From contig VZQC01013731.1 in assembly GCA_009823505.1 (NCBI GenBank), forward strand, positions 1,624,313 to 1,688,312: a DNA stretch of 64,000 bases. The letters are read 5' to 3'. The position numbers and the translations under genes are program-made. Positions within the stretch are counted from its first letter, which is position 1. Each line of letters opens with the position of its first letter. The DNA is from Rhizomys pruinosus. Taxonomy: Eukaryota > Chordata > Mammalia > Rodentia > Spalacidae. The notes beneath the pieces are model-generated. The model did no database searches and had not been told where the DNA came from. It saw nothing but the letters and a program-made list of their open reading frames with translations. Below, piece after piece: positions 11,430 to 22,091 of this stretch.

Positions 11430-11625
11430 AGTACTGACTGTTTAGATTCCATGCTGGCTGGCTCTGCTGATTTCTACATCTGTTTTGCTGGAGTAAATTG
11501 CTTAGCCTCTCTGTGTTTTAATTTTCCCATCTTTATATGTAGCTAATAATATTCCTTCAGAAGCCATCTTTAAATAGGGTGACACAACCATAAAGCATTC
11601 AGAAAAGTGCCTATCAGGCTGGAAG
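11430..11625 (+). repeat. MIR relic
   Basis: Forward MIR-like blocks 'aaattgcttagcctctctgt', 'ttttcccatctttatatgta' and 'gaaaagtgcctatcaggc' in the expected order. Confidence 0.55.
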
Positions 11626-12480
11626 CATGTATCACCTATTGGCTGCTGTTCTCATTATTATTGGAGCCTTGTCAATGGGTGACAGCCAGCAAAGTCTTGT
11701 CTCCTGATCTGTAAAGTAGACCCTCCCATTTATTGGACATGGTGGGCACGGGAATCCATAGATAACACCAAAGTATGCATATGAGATAATTTAGAAGAAA
11801 ACACAAATCCCATAAAACCAAAAGTGATTCATATGAGTGAAGACAGGAGGCAAAAAGTGAAATTAGGAGACAGGAAAAAAAAAATTGAGCATAAAATTTG
11901 GTGTGAGCTTCCTAGCAAAGCAAGTGAAAGGGGAAACTCGGTGAGATATATTCGTACTATTTTCCTCAGTTCTCAAATGTTTTTACAGATCTAGAATTTC
12001 AGGCCCAAACTCTAAGAGCAAGAGAATTCTGAAGAGATTTTAGGACACATCCCAGTGAAAATGGCTGATGGAATGTGAGCTCTTTAACCAGAGCAAATGG
12101 GGAGATGTGATGATCTGGGAGTGGGAAGGAAGGTTGCCCTGTGTTTCTAGAGAATGACAGCCTCAAGGTGGAGAGCCACAGAGGTAAGATGGAGTTCCAG
12201 CTGAAGGAAGGAACACCCCCAGTAGGGAACAAGCACTGGCCCAGGGCAGTGAGCTTCCGTCTGTGCAAGAGTTTCTTGACAAGATATCTGCAGGGCTACC
12301 GGGAAGCTCTCTGTGACATCAGAGCCTGGGGATGGCTTCTTCCTCTTGCTGCTCTCATGTTCCCCCTCTCTAAGGGAAAGAGGAGCAGACGTGGCATCCT
12401 CCCTTGAGTCTGCTACAGGGCCGCCCTGTTAGGGGTCAAGAAATAGGCTGCCTAGAGCCACCAGTTCACTTTCTCAGCTC
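11626..12480. other. unique sequence, nothing recognised
   Basis: No repeat or exon recognised. Short open frames at 11999-12268 (minus) and 12141-12407 (plus) overlap one another and have no domain. Confidence 0.45.
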
Positions 12481-12509
12481 TGAAAAAAAAAAAAAAAAAT
12501 TTAAAAAAA

Positions 12510-12665
12510 CCAGTTACTGGCTGGGCATGGTGGTGCACACCTTTAATCTCAGCACTCAGGAGGCAAAGGTAGGAAGATCTCTGTGAACTCAAGGCCAGCC
12601 TGGTCTACCTAGTGAGTTCCAGGCCAGCTGGGGCTATAGGGAGACCCCGTCTAAAAAAGAAAAAA
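12510..12665 (+). repeat. B1 SINE
   Basis: Forward B1 from 'gctgggcatggtggtgcaca' to 'gggctatagggagaccccg' and an A-rich tail. A 17-bp A run precedes it at about 12482-12498. Confidence 0.95.
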
Positions 12666-12989
12666 CTGATTACTTATACCCTGAGGAATACCAGGCCACC
12701 CACAGTAGATTTGGAAATGGCACCACACACAGCCATCAGCCTTCTCTGATGTTGCTTCTCCCCTGTCGCGGCTGCTACCACCATGGCTGGTACTCTTCAA
12801 GCCTACATGAACAACCGCTTGACCCCAGGGCTCCCACACCCTATCCTAGCTCTTCTGCACCCAGGCGCTCACCAACTGGGCTGGTGTCATTTTCTTCCTT
12901 ATGGAGCTCCTCATGGGCAGAGCCATGCATTAAGTAAGCACCATGTAATGAATGCCTAGGCACTGCCAGGCCCATGGCAGAAAGGAGAG

Positions 12990-13096
12990 CCAGGTAGTTA
13001 GGGGAGAAGGCTCTGGAGCCTGACTGGCTGTGTCTGAATGCTAGCTGTCATCTACCAGCTCTGTGCCTTGGAAAAGTTCTACAACTTTTCAAGCCT

Positions 13097-13100
<4 letters not shown>
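12990..13100 (+). repeat. MIR relic
   Basis: Forward MIR head: 'aaggctctggagcctgactg' and 'taccagctctgtgccttgg', cut off on the right by the GT repeat. Confidence 0.6.
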
Positions 13101-13145
<45 letters not shown>

Positions 13146-13159
13146 TGTGTGTGTGTGTA
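13101..13159. repeat. (GT)n microsatellite
   Basis: About 59 bp of GT units with one GGG interruption near 13141. Confidence 0.96.
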
Positions 13160-13242
13160 GTATGAGCTAATGAGACAGGGTAAATTAAGCTTTCCACATG
13201 AATCTGTCTTATCTACTCCATGAGGAGTCAGTGAGCTATTTC

Positions 13243-13459
13243 TTTTAAAAAATATTATTTATGTGTACAAGTATATTGCCTGCATGTGTGTAAGTGTACT
13301 GTGTTGTGCAATGCCCCTGGAGATCAAAAGATGGCATTGGATTACCTGTATCTAGAGTTACCGATGGTTATTAGCTACCATGTGGGTGCTGGGATCCAAA
13401 CCTTGGACCTCTGCAAGGGCAGTCAGTGCTCTTAAACACCGAGCCATCCCTCCAGCCCC
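13243..13459 (-). repeat. B3-type SINE, old
   Basis: Reverse tRNA-derived SINE with 'gccatccctccagcccc' head at the right and 'tgcctgcatgtgtgtaagtg' tail region at the left. It lacks the 17-bp duplication and is diverged. Confidence 0.85.
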
Positions 13460-13482
13460 CTAGTGAGCCATTTCTATCAGGG

Positions 13483-13670
13483 GTTAGATAGTAAATATTT
13501 GCAGTTTTGTAGGCCACATGCATCTATCTGAATTATTCAACTTGCCATGGCAGAATAGAAGCAGCCAAAGACAAAGTGTAAATAAATGAGCAGGGGGAGG
13601 GGGTTCAATAAATATTTATTTATCAAACAAGTAGGCAACAAAAGTCTAGGCTGTAGGTTGCTGTCCCCCT
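13483..13670 (-). mobile_element. mammal-wide hAT-type DNA transposon relic
   Basis: Related to the relics at 4872-5060 and 52020-52200: 'aggggttagatagtaaatat', 'ttgtaggccacatgc', 'aagcagccaaagacaaagtg' and 'gtaggttgctgtcccc'. Reverse orientation. Confidence 0.6.
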
Positions 13671-14814
13671 ACACAGAGCAGGAAGGGAGAGAGAGCTAGA
13701 TAGGCCTGGACAGCCAGCCATGGGCACTAAGGAGAAGAACCTAAGGTGGTCGAATGGTGGTTTTACAGAAGCATCCAGCAGGTGAGAGCTCATTCTGTAG
13801 AGTTGGGAGGTCTAGGATCAAATCTGGTTTGAGTAAATCCTATGTTTTCTCTGAGTCTTGCTTCCCTATAACAAGCAATTCAAGTTGACAATAGAAAGGA
13901 CCAATTAGACATTTAGTGACAGCTCCGAACATTAATAAGAGGATGGTGGTGAGAGTGCCATTAAAATGAGCTGAAGCACAGTGTGGCTTTTTCAGCAGAG
14001 GCATGGTGCTGGATCCTGAGGGAGTCCTCCCTTTCTCTCCCTGTGAGGTGGAGCCAAACTCCTTACTGTACCCAGGGCCAGCTGAGACGGAGCTGCGGAG
14101 GGGGAGCCCACTGCTCATCTCTGACGTAGAATTCCCACATTCCAGTAGCACCTAGACGTGATGACTACAGGTCTGAAAACATCATTGGCGTCTCCTGCTT
14201 GCTGTCCTCCAGTGGCTCTGAGCACAGCAAAGTCAAAAGATCAATCTTGGAGAACATAAATTTTTGTCGTGGGCTGTGCAGAGCTGCCTGGAGTCAGGTT
14301 TGGAGCAGCTCTGGGAAGCCCCTTAGCACTGGATTGCTTTTGTTTGATATTAGTGTCTTGGAAACAGAGCTGTCTGTGTAGCACATTTTGCTAGAGGAAG
14401 ATATTGCTGTCAGAGGTGAAGCTCACAGTGTACCTGGTGCAGGAGGGCTGCCTGAAAAAAATGGGTTTCTCCAATGTTCAGATTGTGCTTACAAGAAAAG
14501 TATATACATATATAATGTGTTATTCCCAAAGTTTAAAAACTTTCTTTGTCTTAGATATCCTAAAGGTAGAAAATGATCTTCCAGAATCCCAATTAATGCT
14601 ATCAGGACTTTGTCCTAATCATATACTAATTGTTATTTGCCACAGAGATTTCCTCCCCAGGGTACCCATGCATGTAGAGTCCTACCCTGCCTCTGCCACC
14701 AATAACCTGGTTACTAGGCAAAACACAAGGAGCAGACTCTCCAGTCTTGGTTTTGGGAAGACTAGAGAGTTTAATCAGGCTTGCCTACAAAGTGATGAGC
14801 TCAAGATATCACTT
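13671..14814. other. unique sequence, nothing recognised
   Basis: No identifiable repeat. Open frames at 13840-14151 (minus, 103 aa) and 14404-15006 (plus, 200 aa) have no domain; the second runs into the transposon at 14823 and gains its length there. Confidence 0.45.
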
Positions 14815-14822
14815 ACATGCTG

Positions 14823-15223
14823 TGGTAGTTTGAATGAGAATGTCCCCCATAGGCTTCTGGTATTCAGACATTTTGTCCCCAGTTGGTGGTGCTGTTTTGG
14901 GACATCTGAGAAGGTGTGGTCATGCTGGAGGAAGTACATCACTGGGGGCAGGCCTAGTAAAGGTGTGGTCATACTGGAGGAAGTACATCACTGGGGGCGG
15001 GCTTAGTGAGTTCAAAAAGTCTTGCTGGTCTCCAGTTGTGCTCTCTCTGCTTTCCGTGCTCATTGGAAGATGTGAACCTTGCCGTTCTGCTCCAGCCCCT
15101 GCCACCATGCCTCCCACCACAATGGACTCTAATTCCCTGGAACTGTCAAACACAAGCTCAAATAAACTCTGCCTTTTATAAGTTCTCTTGCTTTTATCAC
15201 AGCAACAGAAAAGTGACTAATAC
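14823..15223 (+). mobile_element. URR1-like hAT-Charlie element with internal duplication
   Basis: Rodent non-autonomous DNA transposon: 'tggtagtttgaatgagaatg' at the start and 'cagcaacagaaaagtgact' at the end. It is flanked by an 8-bp direct repeat acatgctg (14815-14822 and 15224-15231), the target-site length expected for hAT. An internal segment of about 49 bp is tandemly duplicated (14911-14959 and from 14960), with a few mismatches between copies. The open frames crossing it are not genes. Confidence 0.8.
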
Positions 15224-15231
15224 ACATGCTG

Positions 15232-15710
15232 AGCAGCAGCTCTTTTCCCAACATGGCCACCCAGAGTCCCAAGTGGCATGGTGGAGTCTACACCCTCTGT
15301 CCATGGTAAAAAATGGCTGATGAGAGCCTGCCAGCCCTGCATGGTGGGCTTTTTATGTGCCCCTGGCCCCAACATGGCCCTGGCAGCTTCCCAGAGTTCT
15401 TCATGCCTCAGCAAGCATCCTGGGAACGCAAGCATCACAGGAACCTCAGTAGGGGCTGGGCTTTGTCCTTAGTCCTCCCTCTGAGTAAACCAGACTCCCT
15501 CTTTGTAGTTCACAGCTTGTCCAATGATAAGTCCACTTCAAAGAAGGTGTATTTTATCCCACCATATTGATTTTCCCTTATGTCGTCTTCCTCCACTAAG
15601 ATCAGGAGGTTCTCACAAATGAGGATTAAACACTAAACTCCCAAATTCTCTTTTTCTCTCCCTCTTTCCTTCTGTCCTTCCACTCTTCCTCTCCTTTCAG
15701 TATACAACTG
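15232..15710. other. unique sequence, nothing recognised
   Basis: No repeat recognised. The last about 70 bp are pyrimidine-rich, leading into the A tract. Confidence 0.45.
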
Positions 15711-15712
15711 TT

Positions 15713-15747
15713 AAAAAAAAAAAAAAAAAAAAAACAAAAAAAAAAAC
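15713..15747. repeat. poly(A) tract
   Basis: About 35 bp of A with a single C interruption. Confidence 0.95.
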
Positions 15748-15754
15748 ACTCTAT

Positions 15755-15975
15755 CTCAAACACTATGTTGGGCATTGGGAAAACTTCCAGGCTCTCCAGA
15801 GAGATGGGCAGTAAGAGAGAGGGTAGTGACAGGCTAACTGGAAGCAAGTCCTCTGCTAGGACCCTGACCTGGTCATAAACTAGGCAAATGCTTCCTGGTG
15901 GAGGGAAAAGCTCAGCTGAGATTTGAAGGTGAGAACAAATTCAAGAAACAGAATGAGAGCGAGGCAGCAGTTCCC
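15755..15975 (-). repeat. L2 3' relic
   Basis: The order 'atgttgggcattggg', 'tgcttcctggtggaggg' and 'gctgagatttgaaggtgag' matches the reverse complement of the L2 3' region. Old and gapped. Confidence 0.55.
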
Positions 15976-16694
15976 AGGGATGCCTTTAGTGACGGCAAGG
16001 GAGTGAACGTTTCTCCCTTCACAAGATCTTAGTAATTTAGGTGGGGTTGGGAAAAGTGATAACTGTCAGGGAAAACGCAGGTGGAGGGAGCCTGGCCCGA
16101 GGGGACTTTGGGGGTAACAGGTCTGTGGAGCTAGTTTCAACATCTTAAAGCTGAGGTAAAATGTGCATTCAAGAAGCCAGCTTGACTATCAGGTCTCTCA
16201 GCCCTTGGCTGTAATTACGTTAAGAGTATTGTCTCCTTGATCTGCTGCCGCTGAATGGAAACTCTGATTATCCGTATTACACACCTTTGATGAATAAAGT
16301 GATAGAATAAGTTCATTATCACTCAGTACTTAGAAGTTGATACCCACTATCTTTAAGTACATGGAATCCACAGGAAAAGGAAGTACCGCAAAGAGGATCT
16401 TGGTACAGAAAAACAGGAAAATATTTCCTCTTATTGTTGAGATTCAGACAAAACCTGATCGGAAATCGAATTTAAGTAAAGCAGCAAACAAAAACAAGGC
16501 AATAATAGATTTGCATTTGTCTAGCACGGGGTTCATCTTGGGATGTGTTCAGCATTCCACACAGCCTCAATCCTGCCCATTAAGGAACTTAGTCATGGAC
16601 AGGAGATTTCAGTATAAGAAAATAAATGCACAAATATGCAACTGTAGACTGCACTGTGTTATGACCAAAACAATGGAGGCCTGTGAGAAAATAA
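15976..16694. other. unique sequence, nothing recognised
   Basis: A short L2-like patch may continue to about 16110. A 120-codon open stretch at 16337-16699 begins at a TTG, has no domain and is not called. Confidence 0.45.

Positions 16695-16727
<33 letters not shown>
16695..16727. repeat. (AAT)n microsatellite
   Basis: About eleven AAT units. Confidence 0.96.
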
Positions 16728-16728
<1 letters not shown>

Positions 16729-16794
16729 CACATAGCTTCTTGGTAGGGTGGAGAGTGACACTTGCACATGGGTGAATGACGGGTGTTACTTGGT

Positions 16795-16950
16795 GAAGGA
16801 AGAAGAGGGTGTTCCAGGCAGATAAACTCTGTTAATATAGCCTCAGGCAGGAAAGGTGCTTGGCTTCTGTAACAGCCAACAAAAGGCCAGAGTCCCTGGA
16901 GCCCATGGAGCAGAGAGCACAGGCCCTGAAGAGTTGTGTGGGGGCAGTGA
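16795..16950 (-). repeat. L2 3' relic
   Basis: Reverse L2 signature: 'gtgttccaggcagataaact', 'cctcaggcaggaaagg', 'acaaaaggccagagtccc'. Confidence 0.6.
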
Positions 16951-16965
16951 CCTTGGTCCTGGAGG

Positions 16966-16978
16966 CCACCAGGTGGCA
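16966..16978 (+). promoter_or_regulatory. candidate CTCF binding site
   Basis: The 13-mer ccaccaggtggca, in the wider context ggccaccaggtggcatgg, fits the CTCF core consensus CCASYAGRKGGCR at every position. It lies in unique sequence just left of an L1 fragment. Seen as motif only; binding is inference. Confidence 0.5.
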
Positions 16979-16984
16979 TGGAGA

Positions 16985-17745
16985 GGTTTTTACATTGTTT
17001 GAGAATTTCTTGTATCAGTACTGTATGTACATCATTTCTACCCCTTCCCTTCCCCATTCGTACTCTTCCTACCTTCCATTTCCTCTCAATTCCTTGATCT
17101 CTTTAATTATCCGTGTGTGTGTGTGTGTTGTGTGTGTGTATGTGTGTGTGTGTGTGTGTGTCCATTTAGCGGTGGCAGTATGGACATGCATTTAGCGCTG
17201 AGCACTTGGAATTGGATAACTTATCATTGAGCTCATCCCTGAAGTAAGCTGATCCTCCCTTGGCAGTCATTGCTTGCCTATAGCTCTTCATCTAGAGGTG
17301 AAACCTTGTGAAATTCCCCCCCTTCGACACTGGCATGCCAGCTTGGTGTTGTCATTGTACAGGTCTTGTTTAGGCAACCATGATGTTTAAGATTTGCTGG
17401 GTGTAGCTTCAGTATCAGAAGGTGTTATATAAACTGCCTAAGGAAAAAAAGCAATCAATAGTCCTACCTAGCCCTAAAGCCTATAAATCACAACAATGAT
17501 CACCCCCCAAAATATCCCTAATGTTACAGGAGTGGCAGGTACTTTTTATCTTGGGGGTAACCAGTATCCGTCTAAATGTACATTAAGAGCTTTAAGCAGT
17601 ATTAATGAATGTGAGTGTTGTGTATTTCCCCTTTAAAAAGATTTTTCAGGTTTCACATTGAGATCTTTGATCCGGTTGGAGTTGATTTTTGTACAGGGTG
17701 AGAGGTAGGGGTTTAATTTTGTTCTTCTACAAATGGTGTCAAGCA
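16985..17745 (-). mobile_element. rodent L1 (Lx-type) 3' end
   Basis: The left part is the reverse complement of a rodent L1 3' UTR: a C/T-rich stretch, an internal (GT)n at 17116-17161, then 'gcacttggaattggataac', 'tagctcttcatctagaggtg' and 'ggtgttgtcattgtacagg'. The right part (about 17640-17745) is the adjoining ORF2 end ('gatctttgatccggttgg'). The intervening 17400-17640 is diverged. Truncated and inactive. Confidence 0.75.
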
Positions 17746-18375
17746 CACACAGTAGCAGGTAGCACAGCAGAGGTGTGAAGACAAGGACTTATGCTGCGGT
17801 GTGGTATACACAAGAGGCTACAGGCTACTAAAATCAAGAAGTGTGGCCTCCTAGTGGAGAGGCCTTGGTTTGGGTTGAGACAGATGGAACATCCAGGCCT
17901 CCAGTGCCGGGCAGGACACATATTGTCAAGGTTCCAGGGCACCATCCAGGGACCACCCAGTTTCAGGTATGATGCTGTGTGTTTGTTTTACAGTGGGGAC
18001 CCTCTTCTTCTTGTTCCTGTATTCCTTTCCTGAATTCCTTTTTGACTACCCTAGGTCTGTAGCAAATGAATTTGATTCTGGGGATGCAGCAAGAAGCTCA
18101 GAGTTCCTCCGGAGCACGCAGAGACTTCACTTCAGTGCAGAGTGGTAGATGCTGTGTAAGGAAATGGAGGGGGTGAGGGAACCCAGGAGCCCAGCAGATC
18201 TCCTTGATACCATGTGGTGTATGGGGGGGGCAGTTCTCAAAGGGACGCCTAGGAGGAGTCTAGCCTGATGATGCACTGGGGGCAGGGAGGTGCAAAGGCC
18301 CAAGGTAATAGGAGGAAGAGAGAAAGAAGGGGGCTGCATGGAAGACTCGCTGAAAGGGCAGCGGGGGGGGGGGGC
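17746..18375. other. unique sequence, nothing recognised
   Basis: No repeat or exon. A 12-bp G run at 18363-18374 immediately precedes the minisatellite. Confidence 0.45.
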
Positions 18376-18952
18376 GCAAGCAGAGGAAACCCAGGAAGGG
18401 AAGGGAGGGGCAAGCAGAGGAAACCCAGGAAGGGAAGGGGGGGCAAGCAGAGGAAACCCAGGAAGGGAAGGGGGGACAAGCAGAGGAAACCCAGGAAGGG
18501 AAGGGGGGGGGCAAGCAGAGGAAACCCAGGAAGGGAAGGAGGGACAAGAGCAGAGGAAACCCAGGAAGGGAAGGAGGGAACAAGCAGGAAACCCAGGAAG
18601 GGAAGGAGGGACAAGCAGAGGAAACCCAGGAAGGGAAGGAGGGACAAAGCAGAGGAAAGACCAGGAAGGGAAGGGGGGGGGGGCAAGCAGAGGAAACCCA
18701 GGAAGGGAAGGGGGGGGGGCAAGCAGAGGAAACCCAGGAAGGGAAGGGAAGGGGGGACAAGCAGAGGAAACCCAGGAAGGGAAGGGGGGACAAGCAGAGG
18801 AAACCCAGGAAGGGAAGGGGGGACAAGCAGAGGAAACCCAGGAAGGGAAGGGAGGGACAAGCAGAGGAAACCCAGGAAGGGAAGGGAGGGACAAGCAGAG
18901 GAAACCCAGGAAGGGAAGGGCGGGGCAAGCAGAGGAAACCCAGGAAGGGAAT
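18376..18952. repeat. 17-copy G-rich minisatellite
   Basis: Tandem array of the unit gcaagcagaggaaaccca + ggaagggaagggaggg. The anchor 'ccaggaaggg' occurs 17 times, at 18391, 18425, 18458, 18491, 18526, 18561, 18593, 18626, 18661, 18698, 18734, 18772, 18805, 18838, 18872, 18906 and 18940. Spacing is 32-38 bp, mostly 33-34. Length variation is in the G runs. Because the unit holds no stop in several frames, open frames of 222-278 aa appear on both strands; they are composition artefacts, not genes. Confidence 0.97.
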
Positions 18953-19199
18953 CTGGCACTCAATTCTCTGGAGGGAGAAACAGAAAGCCTCCTGAGGCGC
19001 GGCAGAGGCAGAGTGGAAGCCTTCCTGGGGTGGTCTGTGTGCTCAGTTCTTTTCTTGGGTTGAAGTGATTCAGACCTAAGTGGGGACCCTTCCCCAAAGC
19101 CTGCAGGACAGGTAGGAAAGGGCTGGCAGAGAGCATGGATTCTTAGGATGCCAGAGAGTTCTAGAGCCCCATCACCTCCTCTCTTATTTATAGGGAGAC

Positions 19200-19385
19200 C
19201 TCCTAATTAGTTTCTCCTTTTTAAAAAATTTATAGTTATTAATTTTATAGATAGCATATATATACATAAAAATATGAATTTTATGTATAAATTTAGGTTA
19301 TCTATATGTGCATATATGGGTATATATATTTCTATGTAGTTTGTATATGTGTGTATGTGCATAGGTATATATGTGTGTGCGGGGT
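19200..19385. repeat. AT-rich and TATA/TGTA low-complexity tract
   Basis: Dominated by TATA, TATG and GTAT runs ending in 'gtatatatgtgtgtgcggg'. No transposon identified. Confidence 0.8.
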
Positions 19386-19652
19386 CTAAAATTGAAAGAT
19401 TTTATAAAACTGCAGAGCACAAATGATACCCTTAACTAGTTTTTCTAGAATGTAACTGAAGTTATAAATTACTCGTATACTTAACATGAGATGATCCCTG
19501 GGGTATGACCTGGATTGGCTCTCTAACTTGAATTATTACCAACTTGCTTCATAGAACAGAAATCCTACAATTGTTCCCAGTGTCCAGCATGAACACCCTC
19601 ATTCTGAAGAATTATTTTTCAAAATGTGTTTTAAAGATGTTTAAATTCTCAT
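19386..19652. other. unique sequence, nothing recognised
   Basis: No repeat or exon recognised up to the hairpin. Confidence 0.45.
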
Positions 19653-19700
19653 ATAGAAATGAGGAAATATGTAGAGCAAAAAATATTTCCTCATTTCTAT
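19653..19700. repeat. perfect 18-bp inverted repeat (hairpin)
   Basis: The arm atagaaatgaggaaatat (19653-19670) is the exact reverse complement of 19683-19700. The loop is 12 nt. Four more base pairs (tctc with gaga) can form beyond a 2-nt bulge on the left arm. It could be a microRNA-like hairpin or the core of a palindromic miniature transposon; neither is shown. Confidence 0.9.
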
Positions 19701-19954
19701 GAGAGTTTCTCCTTCTAACAAGGGTTCTTCCATCAATTAACAAGGAAGACTTTTGTCCTTTAAATGGACAATGACAGTCTGATGACTATTAAAAGTGGCT
19801 GCAGCTCACCAAACATAAGGTTTATCAATCAATCGCATCAGAATTTCCATCCATAACATGGTAGAGAGCTAGTTCCTACTAGGCAGCATCTTTCTATGGA
19901 AGTGCCTGTGCAGAGGATCATGGAGCTTTACAATTGCTCTCCAACAGAGGCAGT

Positions 19955-20180
19955 TCACTGTAGGGGAAGGTGATAGCCTCTGGGGCCACACAGACCCAAG
20001 TTTGAACCCAGCTCTACCACTCTCCAGCTGTGTAACCTTGAACAAGTCAGTGAACCACCCCGAGCCTTAGTCACTCCTTTGGAGAATTAAGATACTAGTT
20101 GAAGTCTTCTCACTGTGCTGCGGGTAAAAGTTGAATGAGATCATGCAGAGTACTCAGTAAATAAAAGGCACTGATATATA
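19955..20180 (+). repeat. MIR relic
   Basis: Forward MIR in good order: 'gcctctggggccacacagac', 'tttgaacccagctctaccac', 'agctgtgtaaccttgaacaa', then 'actcagtaaataaaaggcac'. Confidence 0.75.
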
Positions 20181-20800
20181 TGATTTTTTTTTCCTATAGT
20201 GTGTTTATTAAGACCTGCAAACTCAGATACCTTCATGGTAACAGCAGGAACTGCAACTCTATTATTGGGTGAAATCTTAGTCCAGCCAATGATTCTTTGA
20301 AATAAGCTGGAACTTAGTGTTAAATATACCAGCTTTTAAATGTTGGTAACTGGTTTAGTGTTTAAATCATCTGGGGTCAAGCCATATACATCTGAAAGCT
20401 GACTGTTGTAACCTCTGAATTTTCCTTTCTGCAAAGAATTGATCTAAACCTGGGTCCTAGATATAAATAGCTCCAGGCTGCCTATTACGGGGCTGAGGGA
20501 TGGCAGTCTACGGGAGGTTGAAGGTAATGAAATGCCCTAGTCTTCTGGGAGTGATACTGCTCACTGGTCCAGTCCTGGGAGTAAGGTTGTAGGCTATCCA
20601 GAATCAACCTGAAATGAAGAGGGACAGGGTGGGGCAGCTGGAGTAAAGCATCCCCCAAAGGTGACCAGCAGAAGAGCAGGCTCTCCACACTGGGACTTCT
20701 AAACCATGCATTCTGTGCTCTGCTTTTGTTTAAATCTATGATGGCCTTCCATAGGCTCATGATGTGGATACTTAGTACCCCGATTGTGGCACAATTTGGA
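20181..20800. other. unique sequence, nothing recognised
   Basis: No repeat recognised. A 91-aa minus-strand open frame at 20485-20760 has no domain. Confidence 0.45.
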
Positions 20801-20804
20801 AAGT

Positions 20805-21085
20805 TCTAGAAACTTAGGAGATAGAACCAAGCTAGAGGAAGTAGATCACTAGGAATGGGTCTTTGGGGCTGTGCCATCCTGGACTGCTTCCTGTCTTACT
20901 CTTTCCTTCCTCATCCCTTGTGATGTGAATAGCTATCCTCTGCTAGTTCCTCCTGCTGTGATGTTCATCTGCTCTAGGGCATGGAGCCAGGCAACTATGG
21001 GCTGAATCCTCTGAAACTGTGAGCCAAAATGAATAATTTCATCAGGTATTTGTTCACCATGACATAAAATTAATTAATACAGTGA
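20805..21085 (+). mobile_element. hAT-Charlie element, rodent type, diverged
   Basis: The sequence order 'aagctagaggaagtagatca', 'cctcctgctgtgatgttcat', 'ctgaaactgtgagccaaaat' and a 3' end with 'ttaattaatacagtgac' resembles rodent URR1/RChARR1 non-autonomous elements. Ends are uncertain. Confidence 0.55.
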
Positions 21086-22090
21086 CATCTAAACACTCTT
21101 TCAATAGGTCAAACAGATTTAATAAAATCTATTCTCTTGAACCTGACTACGGTTGGTCCTTTGGATAGGAGGATACATATGGGCAGATTAAATCAACTAC
21201 TTGTCGAATATAGTCAGAAAATTATTACATTTGTGCTGAATACGTACAGACTTTTCTTCTTGTCATTATTCCAAGAGAAGAAAACAGTTTTATAGGGATG
21301 AAACAACTCATGAAAAGGCACGTACTTGAGCAGGTGTTGGAGTTGGGGCGAGCCAATCACCAAAGCCTATCGACTTTCCCCCAGACCACACTAACAAGGA
21401 TATACCATTCCTGGCTACCTTATTTTGCTATCAGAATTGAGAGGCATTCTTGACTTTAAACAATGAAAGACTATAGAGTTGGGTCCTGAGATAGACAGCT
21501 TGCTGGGCAAATCTCTCCTACTGCTGGAAAAGTCCTCAGGGTCCTGAGAAACTAAATGCTGTGTAGAGGGACATAAAACCTCTCAATAAACACGTCTTGA
21601 GTTCTTTTCAGAGTTAAGCATTGCCCTGCTGAGTAGGAATACAGTGGTGTGAGCACACCCTCCCCTGTCACAATCCCAGGGGTGGAAAGATGTGAAGCAT
21701 GTGAGGACTGAGAAATTATCATGAAATGAAGCAAAAGATGTGGCTAGAAATATGTTTGAGACCTATGCTTGCTTTGATGACCAATAAACTGGCTTTTTGC
21801 TTATTGCCACGCAACTTGATTCTATATTTGGTTGTGCATACTCTTAGGGATGCTGAAGGTAAGTCAAGGCACTGAGGTCATATCTGAACCTGGATCCGTG
21901 AAGATGCTCTGTTCTCAACTGGAAGCAGCAGGAATGCTTTTCCTAAGGGTGCTCTGGGAAGGATTCTCTGTCCATTTCTCTGCTTACTCTCTGTTGGGAT
22001 TAAGTGCCTAATAATTGGGCTCATGCAGAGAAGCAGCTAGAGTTTGTATCTTGTTTATTTGGAACATTTTAGAAAGTCAAAGTAGTTCAT
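21086..22090. other. unique sequence, nothing recognised
   Basis: No repeat, RNA or exon recognised. Confidence 0.45.
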
Positions 22091-22091
22091 G

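Noticed and set aside
12749..12937. Possible start of a processed pseudogene after 'gctgctaccaccatggctgg' (Kozak-like)
   Set aside because: A good start context but only about 60 codons, no recognised family, no poly(A) or target-site duplication.
14404..15006. 200-codon plus-strand open frame
   Set aside because: The 3' part lies in the URR1-like transposon and is lengthened by its 49-bp duplication; the 5' part has no domain.
16337..16699. 120-codon basic open stretch
   Set aside because: It opens at TTG rather than ATG, ends in the (AAT)n repeat and resembles no known protein.
18127..19068. Open frames of 222-278 codons on both strands
   Set aside because: They follow the 33-34 bp minisatellite; the repeat unit lacks stops in several frames on both strands and the peptides are low-complexity. 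No evidence of a gene.
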